Notes under the pieces: model-generated
What the model saw: only the letters and a program-made list of their open reading frames with translations
What the model was told of the DNA's origin: nothing
Databases searched by the model: none
Translations under genes and position numbers: made by a program
NCBI GenBank assembly: GCA_022402565.1
Contig: JAKRSC010000006.1
Span: 1-43,058, forward strand
Direction of reading: 5' to 3'
From: Hydrotalea sp.
GTDB taxonomy: Bacteria; Bacteroidota; Bacteroidia; Chitinophagales; Chitinophagaceae
Length of the DNA stretch: 43,058 nt
Part shown: in pieces, positions 34,374 to 42,186 of the stretch
Position numbering within the stretch: position 1 is the stretch's first letter
Layout: each line of letters begins with the position of its first letter

Positions 34374-35624
34374 TTAAGCTACATATTTTTTTACAATCAC
34401 GCATGCATTGTGGCCACCAAAACCAAAGGTGTTACTCAAAGCTGCGCGTACTGTTCTTTTTTGAGCCTTATTGAAAGTGAAATTCAATTTTGGATCCAAT
34501 TCAGGATCATCCGTAAAATGGTTGATGGTTGGAGGAATTACATCATCTATAACGCTCATAATGCAAGCAATGGCTTCAATAGCACCTGCTGCACCCAAGC
34601 AGTGACCAGTCATAGATTTGGTTGAACTGATATTTAGGTTATAAGCATGTTCACCAAACACTTCAGTAATAGCTTTTACTTCAGCACCATCGCCCAAAGG
34701 AGTTGAAGTTCCGTGGGTATTGATATAGTCAATATCAGAAGCATGCATTCCTGCATCCTTCAAAGCTGCAATCATAACATTTCTCGCGCCCAATCCTTCA
34801 GGATGCGGAGCGGTTAAGTGATGTGCATCGGCGGTAGCGCCACCGCCTGCAATTTCGCAGTAAATATGCGCACCCCTTTTAAGAGCATGTTCATATTCTT
34901 CCAAAATTAAACAACCGGCGCCTTCACCCATTACAAATCCATCGCGCTCTTTGTCGTAAGGTCTGCTTGCAGTAGCCGGATCATCGTTGCGTTCGCTGAG
35001 TGCCTTCATAGAGTTAAATCCACCTACCCCTGCTTCACTTACAACGGCTTCAGCTCCACCAGTAACCACCACATCGGCTTTACCCAAACGAATTACATCG
35101 AAAGCATCAATGATAGCGTTGGTGCTACTTGCACAGGCACTCACTACTGCGTAGTTAGGACCACGGAAGCCATAGCGCATAGAAATTTGACCAGCTGCTA
35201 TGTCCAAAATCATTTTAGGAATAAAGAACGGATTGAAACGAGGTGTGCCATCGCCCTTAGCGAAGCTGATGACTTCTTCTTGGAAAGTGGTTAATCCACC
35301 AATTCCACTGGCAAAGATGACTCCCACCCGATCTTGGTCGACATTGCCTTCAATGCCTGCATTTTTTACAGCCATATCACTTGCTGCGATGGCCAATTGA
35401 GCAAAACGGTCGAGGCGTTTCACCTCTTTCTTCTCTATATAGGTGGTGGGATCAAACCCTTTCACCTCACAGGCAAAACGCGTTTTAAAACGAGAAGCAT
35501 CGAATAATGTAATAGGTGCAGCACCAGAAACCCCATTTTGGAGATTTTGCCAGAAAGTAGGCAAATCATTGCCCAAGGGTGTGATAGCACCAATACCAGT
35601 AACGACTACTCTTTTCAATTGCAT
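34374..35624 (-). CDS. fabF: Beta-ketoacyl-ACP synthase II
   Basis: A 416-residue condensing enzyme of fatty acid elongation. The Cys-His-His triad is visible in VVSACASSTNA, YINTHGTSTPLGD and SMTGHCLGAAGA. The start RVVVTGIGAITPLGN is standard. It is encoded between acpP, whose product it uses, and rnc. A 10-bp hairpin lies between acpP and fabF. Confidence 0.97.
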   Translation of the reverse strand: MQLKRVVVTGIGAITPLGNDLPTFWQNLQNGVSGAAPITLFDASRFKTRFACEVKGFDPTTYIEKKEVKRLDRFAQLAIAASDMAVKNAGIEGNVDQDRVGVIFASGIGGLTTFQEEVISFAKGDGTPRFNPFFIPKMILDIAAGQISMRYGFRGPNYAVVSACASSTNAIIDAFDVIRLGKADVVVTGGAEAVVSEAGVGGFNSMKALSERNDDPATASRPYDKERDGFVMGEGAGCLILEEYEHALKRGAHIYCEIAGGGATADAHHLTAPHPEGLGARNVMIAALKDAGMHASDIDYINTHGTSTPLGDGAEVKAITEVFGEHAYNLNISSTKSMTGHCLGAAGAIEAIACIMSVIDDVIPPTINHFTDDPELDPKLNFTFNKAQKRTVRAALSNTFGFGGHNACVIVKKYVA

Positions 35625-35644
35625 AACTACCTTTTATAGAGAAT

Positions 35645-35685
35645 AATCCGCCTTAAAAGGGTGTTGGCCACAAATAAGGCGGATT
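35645..35685 (-). promoter_or_regulatory. Long-stem hairpin between acpP and fabF
   Basis: AATCCGCCTT and AAGGCGGATT form a perfect 10-bp stem with a 21-base loop, 28 bases after the acpP stop and 21 bases before the fabF ATG. No T run follows on the minus strand, so it is not a normal terminator. It may set the ratio of ACP to FabF by protecting or releasing the acpP mRNA. Confidence 0.6.
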
Positions 35686-35712
35686 TGAATGAAAAACCGA
35701 AAAAAGATATAA

Positions 35713-35949
35713 TTATTTGGCGTTCTCTTCCAAATAAGCAACAGCCTGTCCAACAGTGGTGATGGTTTCAGCCTGCTCATCAGGAATAGAAATATTGAAT
35801 TCTTTTTCGAATTCCATGATCAACTCAACGGTATCCAATGAATCTGCGCCGAGGTCATTAGTGAAAGAAGCTTCGTTGGTTACTTCTGCTTCATCTACAC
35901 CCAATTTGTCAACAATGATTTTTTTAACTCTTGTTGCGATGTCTGACAT
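35713..35949 (-). CDS. acpP: Acyl carrier protein
   Basis: A 78-residue ACP starting [23 protein letters not shown]. The phosphopantetheine-bearing Ser is in [14 protein letters not shown]. It carries growing acyl chains in fatty acid synthesis. The ATG at 35949 is clear: an upstream in-frame start (36081) would add 44 unrelated residues and pass through the promoter at 35973-36001. Confidence 0.97.
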   Translation of the reverse strand: MSDIATRVKKIIVDKLGVDEAEVTNEASFTNDLGADSLDTVELIMEFEKEFNISIPDEQAETITTVGQAVAYLEENAK

Positions 35950-35972
35950 TGTGAAAAGTTTTGTTACGAGCG

Positions 35973-36001
35973 CAAAAATATACTTTTTGGTTAAACTGCA
36001 A
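35973..36001 (-). promoter_or_regulatory. Promoter of acpP-fabF-rnc
   Basis: The minus strand has TTG (35999-36001), an 18-base spacer and TATTTTTG (35973-35980), close to the Bacteroidota TTG/TAnnTTTG pattern. The leader would be about 20 bases. Confidence 0.65.
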
Positions 36002-36114
36002 GGATTTATAGATTTTTTGTTTGAAGTTTTCCTATAATTCCCATTTTCAATTTTTAACAGGAAAATGGTTGTTTTTCGCAAATGATAATTATCTTGTACG
36101 TCCTCCTACTAGAT

Positions 36115-36543
36115 ATGGCACTAAAAATAATAGACCACGGCTCCCCAGAATACAAGCAAATGGTGGACTTGCGCTATCAAATTCTGCGCAAACCCCTTGG
36201 ATTAACCTTTCAGGATGAAGAATTAGAAAGGGAGAAAAACGATATTTTAATAGGCTGCTTCGACGAAGACAAGTTAGAGGGCTGTTGTATGCTGAAGCAG
36301 GAAGGGGAAGGTACTGTTCGTTTAAGGCAAATGGCTGTTATTTCTGGTTTACAGGGGAAGGGCTTAGGAAAAGCCCTTATGATTTTTGCTGAAAACATAG
36401 CCCGCGACCGGGGTTATAAGCGTTTAACCATGCACGCCAGAAAATCGGCACAGGGGTTTTACGAGAAGCTAGGCTACGAAGTATGCAGCGATGAATTTAC
36501 CGAAGTTACCATTCCCCACTATGTGATGGAAAAGATGCTGTAA
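36115..36543 (+). CDS. GNAT-family N-acetyltransferase
   Basis: A 142-residue acetyltransferase. The acetyl-CoA loop is in LRQMAVISGLQGKGLGKALM, followed by ARKSAQGFYEKLGYEV. It resembles the small GNAT proteins (YjcF-like group) of unknown substrate. The ATG at 36115 (MALKIIDHGSPEYKQ) is chosen because the frame above it crosses a -10-like TATCTTG (36090). It converges on the YcxB-like gene with a 2-bp gap. Confidence 0.88.
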   Translation: MALKIIDHGSPEYKQMVDLRYQILRKPLGLTFQDEELEREKNDILIGCFDEDKLEGCCMLKQEGEGTVRLRQMAVISGLQGKGLGKALMIFAENIARDRGYKRLTMHARKSAQGFYEKLGYEVCSDEFTEVTIPHYVMEKML

Positions 36544-36545
36544 GC

Positions 36546-37028
36546 CTATTTCCTACCAATTTTTTTATTGAATATGCCCCGTACTTCGTGACGAAGAGGA
36601 TCATCCATTTCCTCTTTAGGCAACAACAAGAATGACTTATCATCGAAATACAAATGGAAGAAGTTTGGACTTTCAAAGAACTTCTTAAACTTCGTCCATT
36701 CCCAGTCGGCGTAGCCTTGTTCCGATTCAAGACGCAATTTATTTTCCAAAAAATGAGCGATAAAACTATCCTGAAAGGTTTTCGACTTTTTGTAAATCAT
36801 GTTAGGAAGAAAGTACCAAAAAGCACTCATCATACCCAGCCAAAGCAAGCTACCCAGTAAGAAGGGCTCTGGTCGCACTTTTTTCATATAAAACAAGATA
36901 GCGGCAACAATTGCAAACACATTCACCAATAAGAGAATAATTCTAATTTCTGGTCGAGTTACAAAATGGTAACGAAGGCCTTGAATGACCTTCGTTTTAT
37001 CGTATTGAAAAGGGTAATGCAAATTCAA
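36546..37028 (-). CDS. YcxB-like membrane protein
   Basis: A 160-residue protein with two membrane segments (about 29-47 and 57-75) and a cytoplasmic C-terminal domain. That domain ends with the YcxB-type pattern (WTKFKKFFESPNFFHLYFDDKSFLLLPKEEM). Function is unknown in the family. It is followed by nothing on its strand and preceded by the PhoD-like gene, 12 bp away, so it may be the second gene of that unit. Confidence 0.7.
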   Translation of the reverse strand: MNLHYPFQYDKTKVIQGLRYHFVTRPEIRIILLLVNVFAIVAAILFYMKKVRPEPFLLGSLLWLGMMSAFWYFLPNMIYKKSKTFQDSFIAHFLENKLRLESEQGYADWEWTKFKKFFESPNFFHLYFDDKSFLLLPKEEMDDPLRHEVRGIFNKKIGRK

Positions 37029-37040
37029 TGGAGAAAAAAA

Positions 37041-38393
37041 TTAGGGTTGAAAGCTAAGTTGTTGTGTTTGAATAGACCAAGATTTATACACTTCACCCTT
37101 TAAACCAATAAAACTTACCTGCATGGTTCTTTCTTTACCTGCGCCAGAAAATGAAATTCTTGCAAAGTTCTGGAATTGATCCACACCCACAATTCTAAAA
37201 GGATTATTAGCTTCTGGACCACCAAACACATGGGTTCCTGCAGTAAGAGGCGAGGCTGTAATATCATACAAGGGGTACATACCATTCTGTTTTACCTCAA
37301 TGATTTCGCTGTGGTGGCGATCTCCGGTGAGGAATACCACACCTGGAATTTTAGCATCTTTCAGGAATTGGATAAACTCGTTGTATTCAGTTTCAAACTT
37401 TCTAAACACATCAAATCTAGAAATAGGATTCAACACTTGACTTCCTGTAGCAATAATGCGGAAGCTTATATTTCTATTAGCCTTACTAGAAAGCAAAGCA
37501 TTTTTGAGCCAATCCATTTGTTCCTTTCCAAACATGGTCTTATCGACATTTGGTTTACCATTTATGGAATCTGGCATATTATCATTGGCCCTCCACCATC
37601 TATCATCCAGCATAAACACATCCACATCGTTCCAGGTAAACTTCGAGTAAATGCCCTGTCCATTCATACCATAGCTAGGGTTTGCCCAAAACTTCATAAA
37701 AGCTTCACGAGCAGTTTCCTTTAGAGGAAAGCTTCTATCGGCGTCATTCCAGCCATAATCGTGGTCATCCCAAACCGCATAATGCGGCATAGCTTTCAAG
37801 AACGGCTGAAGTACCTTAACAGATCGGTCAGTTGCTGGACGCTTCATCATACCCCAAGTACTAAAATAATCCACCTCACGCGTGTACCAATTATCGCCAA
37901 GCCACAGCATAAAATCGGCCTTTTCCTTAGCCATTGTTTCAAATATAGAGCTATCTCCACCGTAGGGTTTTCCTGGCCTATCGAATTGTCTTTCATTATT
38001 ATAATTACAGCTACCCGCTAAAAAGGAGAAATCGGGTGCTTTGGTTCTCCACTGCCAGAGCGATTGAGTGCGGACTTCCCCTTTAGCAACGGCTGATCCT
38101 TTTGCTGTATAAATAAAATAATCATATACTTTACCTGGTTCCAATCCTGTTAGCACAGCCGTAGCAATATTAAATTCACCACCTGGAAGTGATAATTTTA
38201 TTTGTTGAGCTGCTTTATCAGCCAGATTTTTTTCAATAAACTGAACTGTTGCTTCCTTCACATTGGCATCAAAATGCATCCAAAGAGTAGCCGTTCTAAA
38301 CTCCACATGACCAATCATAGGGCCAGCTACTATTTGAGCCATCAACCATCCAGAAATCAACAAAGAAACTACTAATGAGAGCGATTTTTTCAT
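37041..38393 (-). CDS. PhoD-like alkaline phosphatase/phosphodiesterase
   Basis: A 450-residue exported metallophosphoesterase. It has a Sec signal peptide (cleavage after LMAQ near residue 20), an N-terminal Fn3-like domain of the PhoD family (to about 110) and a catalytic domain with LAGSCNY, LWLGDNWYTREVDY, AVWDDHDYGWNDADR and VVFLTGDRHHSEI. These hold the Fe/Ca ligands. It likely releases phosphate from organic esters in the periplasm. A -10-like TACCTTTC lies at 38413-38420 on the minus strand, about 20 bases above the ATG. Confidence 0.9.
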   Translation of the reverse strand: MKKSLSLVVSLLISGWLMAQIVAGPMIGHVEFRTATLWMHFDANVKEATVQFIEKNLADKAAQQIKLSLPGGEFNIATAVLTGLEPGKVYDYFIYTAKGSAVAKGEVRTQSLWQWRTKAPDFSFLAGSCNYNNERQFDRPGKPYGGDSSIFETMAKEKADFMLWLGDNWYTREVDYFSTWGMMKRPATDRSVKVLQPFLKAMPHYAVWDDHDYGWNDADRSFPLKETAREAFMKFWANPSYGMNGQGIYSKFTWNDVDVFMLDDRWWRANDNMPDSINGKPNVDKTMFGKEQMDWLKNALLSSKANRNISFRIIATGSQVLNPISRFDVFRKFETEYNEFIQFLKDAKIPGVVFLTGDRHHSEIIEVKQNGMYPLYDITASPLTAGTHVFGGPEANNPFRIVGVDQFQNFARISFSGAGKERTMQVSFIGLKGEVYKSWSIQTQQLSFQP

Positions 38394-38420
38394 AGCGAAC
38401 TATTTGAGGGCGGAAAGGTA

Positions 38421-38852
38421 GGATTTTCTGAAAAACGGAGGCTGACTGATATGTGAACTAATAATGAACCTTCTCCCAGCAAATAGACAAGCACTCTATA
38501 ATGGAGCCAATTTTTGATAAGAGCAAGATATGCGATATGGTTATGATTAAAAGGAGCATTACATGTTAGAAGAATGACAAAAGAAAAAAAATGCCCCATG
38601 CGCTACCGCAATGATGAATGAATTGTTAGGTTTAAAAAAAACTAATTTTTTTATTTCATTTACATGTGATTTTAAAAAAATAACTATATTCATATTGTAA
38701 TTTCTGGCGAGAGATTGAAATAAATAGTTAGCAGGAATCCGGAATTACCCAACAGTATAAAGTAAGCCCCAATAAGCAGTTTATCAAATAACTACAGTCA
38801 AAGTATGTGACTGAGAATAGCGAAGCTATGAAAACTCAAAACGTTATACGCT
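38421..38852. other. AT-rich intergenic stretch before the integrase
   Basis: About 430 bp without a supported gene. It holds long A and T tracts (38634-38650) and a GTTATACGC box at 38843-38851, directly before the integrase ATG. That box resembles the 3' end of an attC site. No clear promoter for the integrase was found. Confidence 0.5.
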
Positions 38853-39998
38853 ATGGTAGTATTAGAAAGGATGCAGTACAAAGATGCACCACGTATTATG
38901 ATGAGGACAAACTATAACTCCAACTTAAACGAGCAGATAAAACATATACCTGGCAGAATGTGGAGTAAGAGTTTACGGTGTTGGCATATACCAGACACTG
39001 AAGCCTCAATAAAAAAGATGCAATTATTAGGTATTCCATTCAAGTGGTTGCATCAAACAGTATCGAAACAAAATGAGAAGAGTTCCAGCACACAAAACAA
39101 ATGGAACATTAGTAGAAACAAAATAGCACCTCAAAACCTACCTCTTTTAGAGAAAGCACAAGAGCACATGATTTTACAAGGTAAGAGTAAGAGCACTATA
39201 AAAACATATGTTAACGAGTTAAGTTTGTTTTTAAGCGACATGGGCAATACAGACGTAGCGAGCTTAGCGATGACTGATTTAAAGAGATATTTAGTTACCT
39301 GTTCGGAGCAAAAAAAGTTAAGTGAGCATACTATACATAGCAGGATGAATGCCATGAAATTTTTATTTGAGCAGGTATTAAAGAGGCCACAATTAATATA
39401 CAGCATACCCCGACCCAAGAAGCCATTACAGTTACCCAAATTATTAAATGAAGAAGAGCTAGGCAGGTTATTTAAAGCAGTTACCAACAAAAAGCACCAG
39501 GCCATTCTATTTACTACTTACAGTAGCGGATTACGAGTAAGCGAAGTAGTAAATTTAGAATTAACAGATATTGATTCGGAGAGGATGCAGATACATGTGC
39601 GATGTGCGAAGGGGAAAAAAGACAGGTATGTGCAACTCAGTCCTGTTTTACTAGATATTTTAAGAGCCTATGTATTAAGTTGCAAAGAGCGACCCAAGCG
39701 ATGGTTATTTGAATCATCATTTACAGGTGGCCCCTATCCTACGCGAACCATACAAACTATTTTTTCGAATGCCAAAAAAGCTGCTGGTATAAGGAAAGAT
39801 GTAGGTATACACAGTTTACGGCACAGTTTTGCCACACATTTACTTGAAAAAGGAACAGACATACGCTACATTAAGGATTTGCTAGGCCATTTCAACATAA
39901 AAACTACCGAGCGGTACTTACATGTATCAAAGCGTTCATTGGTGAATATTGTGAGTCCACTAGACGATTTATTCAAAAAAGGGATTATAGAAAAATGA
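38853..39998 (+). CDS. Tyrosine recombinase of the integron-like element (XerC/D-like, not IntI)
   Basis: A 381-residue integrase. Residues 1-66 form a domain common in Bacteroidota integrases (KHIPGRMWSKSLRCWHIP). Residues 95-180 are a SAM-like core-binding domain. Residues 195-375 are catalytic, with R228 (SGLRVSE), a Lys in CAKGKKDR (253-256), H320 and R323 (HSLRHSF), H346 (LLGHFN) and nucleophile Y355 (TTERYLHVS). The end NIVSPLDDLF recalls the SPLD end of IntI proteins. The 20- to 35-residue insertion that marks IntI between the Lys strand and the W.F segment is absent (only ten residues there). It precedes the cassettes in the same orientation. Confidence 0.92.
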   Translation: MVVLERMQYKDAPRIMMRTNYNSNLNEQIKHIPGRMWSKSLRCWHIPDTEASIKKMQLLGIPFKWLHQTVSKQNEKSSSTQNKWNISRNKIAPQNLPLLEKAQEHMILQGKSKSTIKTYVNELSLFLSDMGNTDVASLAMTDLKRYLVTCSEQKKLSEHTIHSRMNAMKFLFEQVLKRPQLIYSIPRPKKPLQLPKLLNEEELGRLFKAVTNKKHQAILFTTYSSGLRVSEVVNLELTDIDSERMQIHVRCAKGKKDRYVQLSPVLLDILRAYVLSCKERPKRWLFESSFTGGPYPTRTIQTIFSNAKKAAGIRKDVGIHSLRHSFATHLLEKGTDIRYIKDLLGHFNIKTTERYLHVSKRSLVNIVSPLDDLFKKGIIEK

Positions 39999-40017
39999 AA
40001 AAAATGATCAAAGAATT

Positions 40018-40044
40018 ATTCCAACCCTATTCCAATTATTCCAA
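40018..40044 (+). repeat. Three direct repeats of ATTCCAA
   Basis: ATTCCAA occurs at 40018-40024, 40029-40035 and 40038-40044, spaced 11 and 9 bases, close to one helical turn. They lie between the recombinase stop and the attI-like site, so they may be recombinase or accessory protein binding sites. Confidence 0.6.
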
Positions 40045-40052
40045 TAACAATC

Positions 40053-40060
40053 TAAATTTG
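40053..40060 (+). promoter_or_regulatory. Candidate cassette promoter (Pc) -10 element
   Basis: TAAATTTG is a perfect TAnnTTTG between the recombinase gene and the attI-like site, pointing into the cassettes. It is where a common promoter would serve newly inserted cassettes. No clear -33 TTG is present. Confidence 0.5.
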
Positions 40061-40082
40061 TATAATACTAACTCATTGATTA

Positions 40083-40141
40083 GCAAGCCAAATAAATTAA
40101 ACAGAATTGGCTACAGATGCGTGTATTTATGAGTTGGCTGC
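40083..40141 (+). other. attI-like recombination site
   Basis: The segment ends in GTTGGCTGC (40133-40141), the junction box at which cassette 1 begins (G40133/T40134). A near copy, TTGGCTAC, lies 27 bases upstream (40107-40114), and an inverted AGCCAA lies at 40086-40091. One core site plus one direct and one inverted accessory box recalls attI sites with their extra integrase-binding boxes. No attC-type long stem precedes the junction, so this is attI rather than attC. Confidence 0.6.
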
Positions 40142-40188
40142 AAGTAATGAAGACGTAAACTAAATTAACTTAAATTAAAATAAATAAA

Positions 40189-40728
40189 ATGAAAAAAATC
40201 TCATTAATCTTATCGCTACTTATTTCTATCAGTTATTCAAATAATTTGATTGCTCAAAAAAAAATCAGAAACCTAAAAGTATACGTGGCTTCCGATTTTA
40301 ATCCAAAGTCTTCAATCACAGTAGAAGGTTTATCAAATGATGCAGAAGGTGTTGGCAATACATTACGTACTGCACTCTTGATGGGTGGTTTTAAAGTAAT
40401 TTCAGAAAGAGTAGCACAAGAAAAATTAGAATTGAAAAATAAAGGACAAATAGATAGTTCTGAATTTAAACAAGAAATATCTATTGAAAAAACTACATAT
40501 ATCAACTCTGTTTATGTCATTTCAATGCAATATTCGACAGTAGCTGTTCTAGGCTGTGGAAATGGAGTTGGACTAGCCAATATTTCTGGACAAATTATAG
40601 ATTTATTAAATGGAGGAAATATAGTTGCAACATTTACTTATAAAATGAGTATGTTAAATTCTCAATGTGCCGATACAGTTATGGAGTCTTTAGTCGATAT
40701 CTTAAAAAAAGGAAAATCAGTAAAATAA
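40189..40728 (+). CDS. Cassette 1 gene A: secreted protein of unknown function
   Basis: A 179-residue protein with a Sec signal peptide (MKKISLILSLLISISYSNN..., cleavage probably after IA at about residue 22). The mature part has alternating strands and helices (TLRTALLMGGFKVISERVAQEKLE and GQIIDLLNGGNIVATFTYK). This loosely recalls the CsgG/FlgO/LpoB type of periplasmic fold, but no family is certain. It is the first gene after the attI-like site, 55 bp from the junction, so it should be the best expressed from Pc. Confidence 0.75.
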   Translation: MKKISLILSLLISISYSNNLIAQKKIRNLKVYVASDFNPKSSITVEGLSNDAEGVGNTLRTALLMGGFKVISERVAQEKLELKNKGQIDSSEFKQEISIEKTTYINSVYVISMQYSTVAVLGCGNGVGLANISGQIIDLLNGGNIVATFTYKMSMLNSQCADTVMESLVDILKKGKSVK

Positions 40729-40740
40729 AAAACCATCAAA

Positions 40741-41091
40741 ATGACAGAGCAATCAAAAGAAACAGTTAAGATTATTTATAATCTTAAAAATGAGATACTA
40801 AAATCAAAAGACAAAGCAGAAATAGCTGAACTTTTACAAAAAGTTATTACAATAGCTACTAATGCACCTGAAAAGACAAGTGGACGAATATCGTATTCAG
40901 ACTATTATAAAATTTCACGAGAGAAGTCACTTGATATTTTAATAAGGGATTTAAAGTTGCTTAAAGACGGAAGTTATTTCGATTTGGAACTAATTCACTT
41001 TCAAATTGCCTGTTCAATTTTATCATTTTTATTAACAATGACTAATGGAGTTTCGGATGTTGACAAAATTATTAATGGTTTAGATCTATAA
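40741..41091 (+). CDS. Cassette 1 gene B: cytoplasmic protein of unknown function
   Basis: A 116-residue protein without signal peptide. It is mostly helical and rich in Lys/Glu in the first half (LKNEILKSKDKAEIAELLQKVI) with a hydrophobic helix near the end (LIHFQIACSILSFLLTM). No family is recognised. It starts 12 bp after gene A with no attC between them, so the two genes move as one cassette and probably work together. Confidence 0.7.
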   Translation: MTEQSKETVKIIYNLKNEILKSKDKAEIAELLQKVITIATNAPEKTSGRISYSDYYKISREKSLDILIRDLKLLKDGSYFDLELIHFQIACSILSFLLTMTNGVSDVDKIINGLDL

Positions 41092-41103
41092 TCGAATTTA
41101 CCA

Positions 41104-41307
41104 GCAGCCAACAAAAGGTTTGGCGTTATGTCGGCGGACTGTAACGCAAACTTCAACTGTAGAACAGCTGGCATCTGTAGTTTCATCTTGACGGATATCG
41201 CCGAACAACAAAATCTTAACTTCAACTCATTAACTTTACCAAACTTTCGTAACGGGCTGACAGTTTTTCAAATTCCGCCACAACGCCAAGCCCCGAACGT
41301 TAGTGGC
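41104..41307 (+). other. attC site of cassette 1
   Basis: The 204-bp site starts GCAGCCAAC (41104-41112) and ends in GTTAGTGGC (41299-41307), whose last eight bases belong to cassette 2. The inner arms GGTTTGGCGTT (41117-41127) and AACGCCAAGCC (41282-41292) pair fully apart from one G-T pair, and a further GGCGG/CCGCC pair lies inside. GCAGCCAAC is the exact reverse complement of the GTTGGCTGC at the start of cassette 1 (40133-40141). The length exceeds the usual range of about 57-141 bp. Confidence 0.85.
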
Positions 41308-41350
41308 AAGTTAAAACGACACAAGAAAATAATTTTAAATTCAAATAAAT

Positions 41351-41572
41351 ATGGCATCAAATTTTGACAAAAATTTTGAAACTCATAAAGCGACTTTCAA
41401 ACAAAAATTCGGTAAAGACTGGAATGCAGACCCTCAATTGTATCTAACTTATCTCAACACGTTATACATTTCTAGTTTGACAGAAATAGCAAATAACGGT
41501 CTCGGACAAATACTTTCTCGACAAGAGGAATCACATAAACTACTTCAATATATTTCGCAAAAATTAAAATAA
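41351..41572 (+). CDS. Cassette 2 gene A: small protein of unknown function
   Basis: A 73-residue, mostly helical protein (FDKNFETHKATFKQKFGKDW; later QEESHKLLQYISQKLK). No family is recognised. It starts 51 bp after the cassette junction with an A-rich leader and lies 3 bp before the DUF4145 gene, so the two are coupled. Confidence 0.6.
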   Translation: MASNFDKNFETHKATFKQKFGKDWNADPQLYLTYLNTLYISSLTEIANNGLGQILSRQEESHKLLQYISQKLK

Positions 41573-41575
41573 CCT

Positions 41576-42175
41576 ATGCCGAATTTAGAAGCCTCACTTA
41601 AATTAAAACGTTGCCCACATTGTTCGGTAGACAATCCAAACCTGGTTGCCGCAGTTCATGAATTTGTTACAAAGGCAGACAATGGAAGCAATCAAAGACA
41701 ATGGCTTGCATACAGTTGTGTACGCTGTGGTGGGGTTGTAACTGCAAGTTGCTACCCAAATAACCGACAAGTGCAAAGTATTTATCCAGAGCCTCAATCA
41801 GTAAATGAAATTCTTCCTGAAAAAGTTAAGACATATTTACAACAGGCTATAGACAGTGTATTTGCTCCTGCCGGCTCTGTAATGCTATGCGCAAGTGCAG
41901 TTGACGCAATGTTAAAAGAAAAAGGGCTAACGGAAGGAAACTTATATAGTCGCATTAATAAGGCTTCTGAAAATGGATTGATGACGAAAGAAATGGCGAC
42001 ATGGGCACACCAAGTTCGTTTAGATGCAAACGACCAAAGACATTCCGATGTTGAGGCTTCATTGCCGACAGTTGATGATGCTAAACAATCAATAGAATTT
42101 ACCAAGACGCTTGCCGAATTTTTATTTGTACTACCATCAAAGGTGACTCGAGGTATTGAAGCGACAAAACATTGA
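41576..42175 (+). CDS. Cassette 2 gene B: DUF4145-domain protein
   Basis: A 199-residue protein. The N-terminal third has a zinc-ribbon pattern, CPHC (residues 13-16) and CVRC (about 48-51). The C-terminal part is the helical DUF4145 domain (LPEKVKTYLQQAIDS, SAVDAMLKEKG, LYSRINKASENGLMTKEMATWAHQVRLDANDQRH). DUF4145 proteins occur widely in mobile regions and are sometimes fused to nucleases or helicases, suggesting defence, but their activity is unknown. It ends 12 bp before attC2. Confidence 0.85.
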   Translation: MPNLEASLKLKRCPHCSVDNPNLVAAVHEFVTKADNGSNQRQWLAYSCVRCGGVVTASCYPNNRQVQSIYPEPQSVNEILPEKVKTYLQQAIDSVFAPAGSVMLCASAVDAMLKEKGLTEGNLYSRINKASENGLMTKEMATWAHQVRLDANDQRHSDVEASLPTVDDAKQSIEFTKTLAEFLFVLPSKVTRGIEATKH

Positions 42176-42186
42176 CAAAATAACCT

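Noticed and set aside
38625..38631. GTTAGGT matching the GTTRRRY box of attC sites
   Set aside because: There is no partner box or paired arm nearby; a 7-base match is expected by chance.
41128..41367. Open reading frame of 79 codons on the plus strand
   Set aside because: It lies almost wholly inside attC1 and runs over the start of the next cassette gene. Its sequence is explained by the attC arms.
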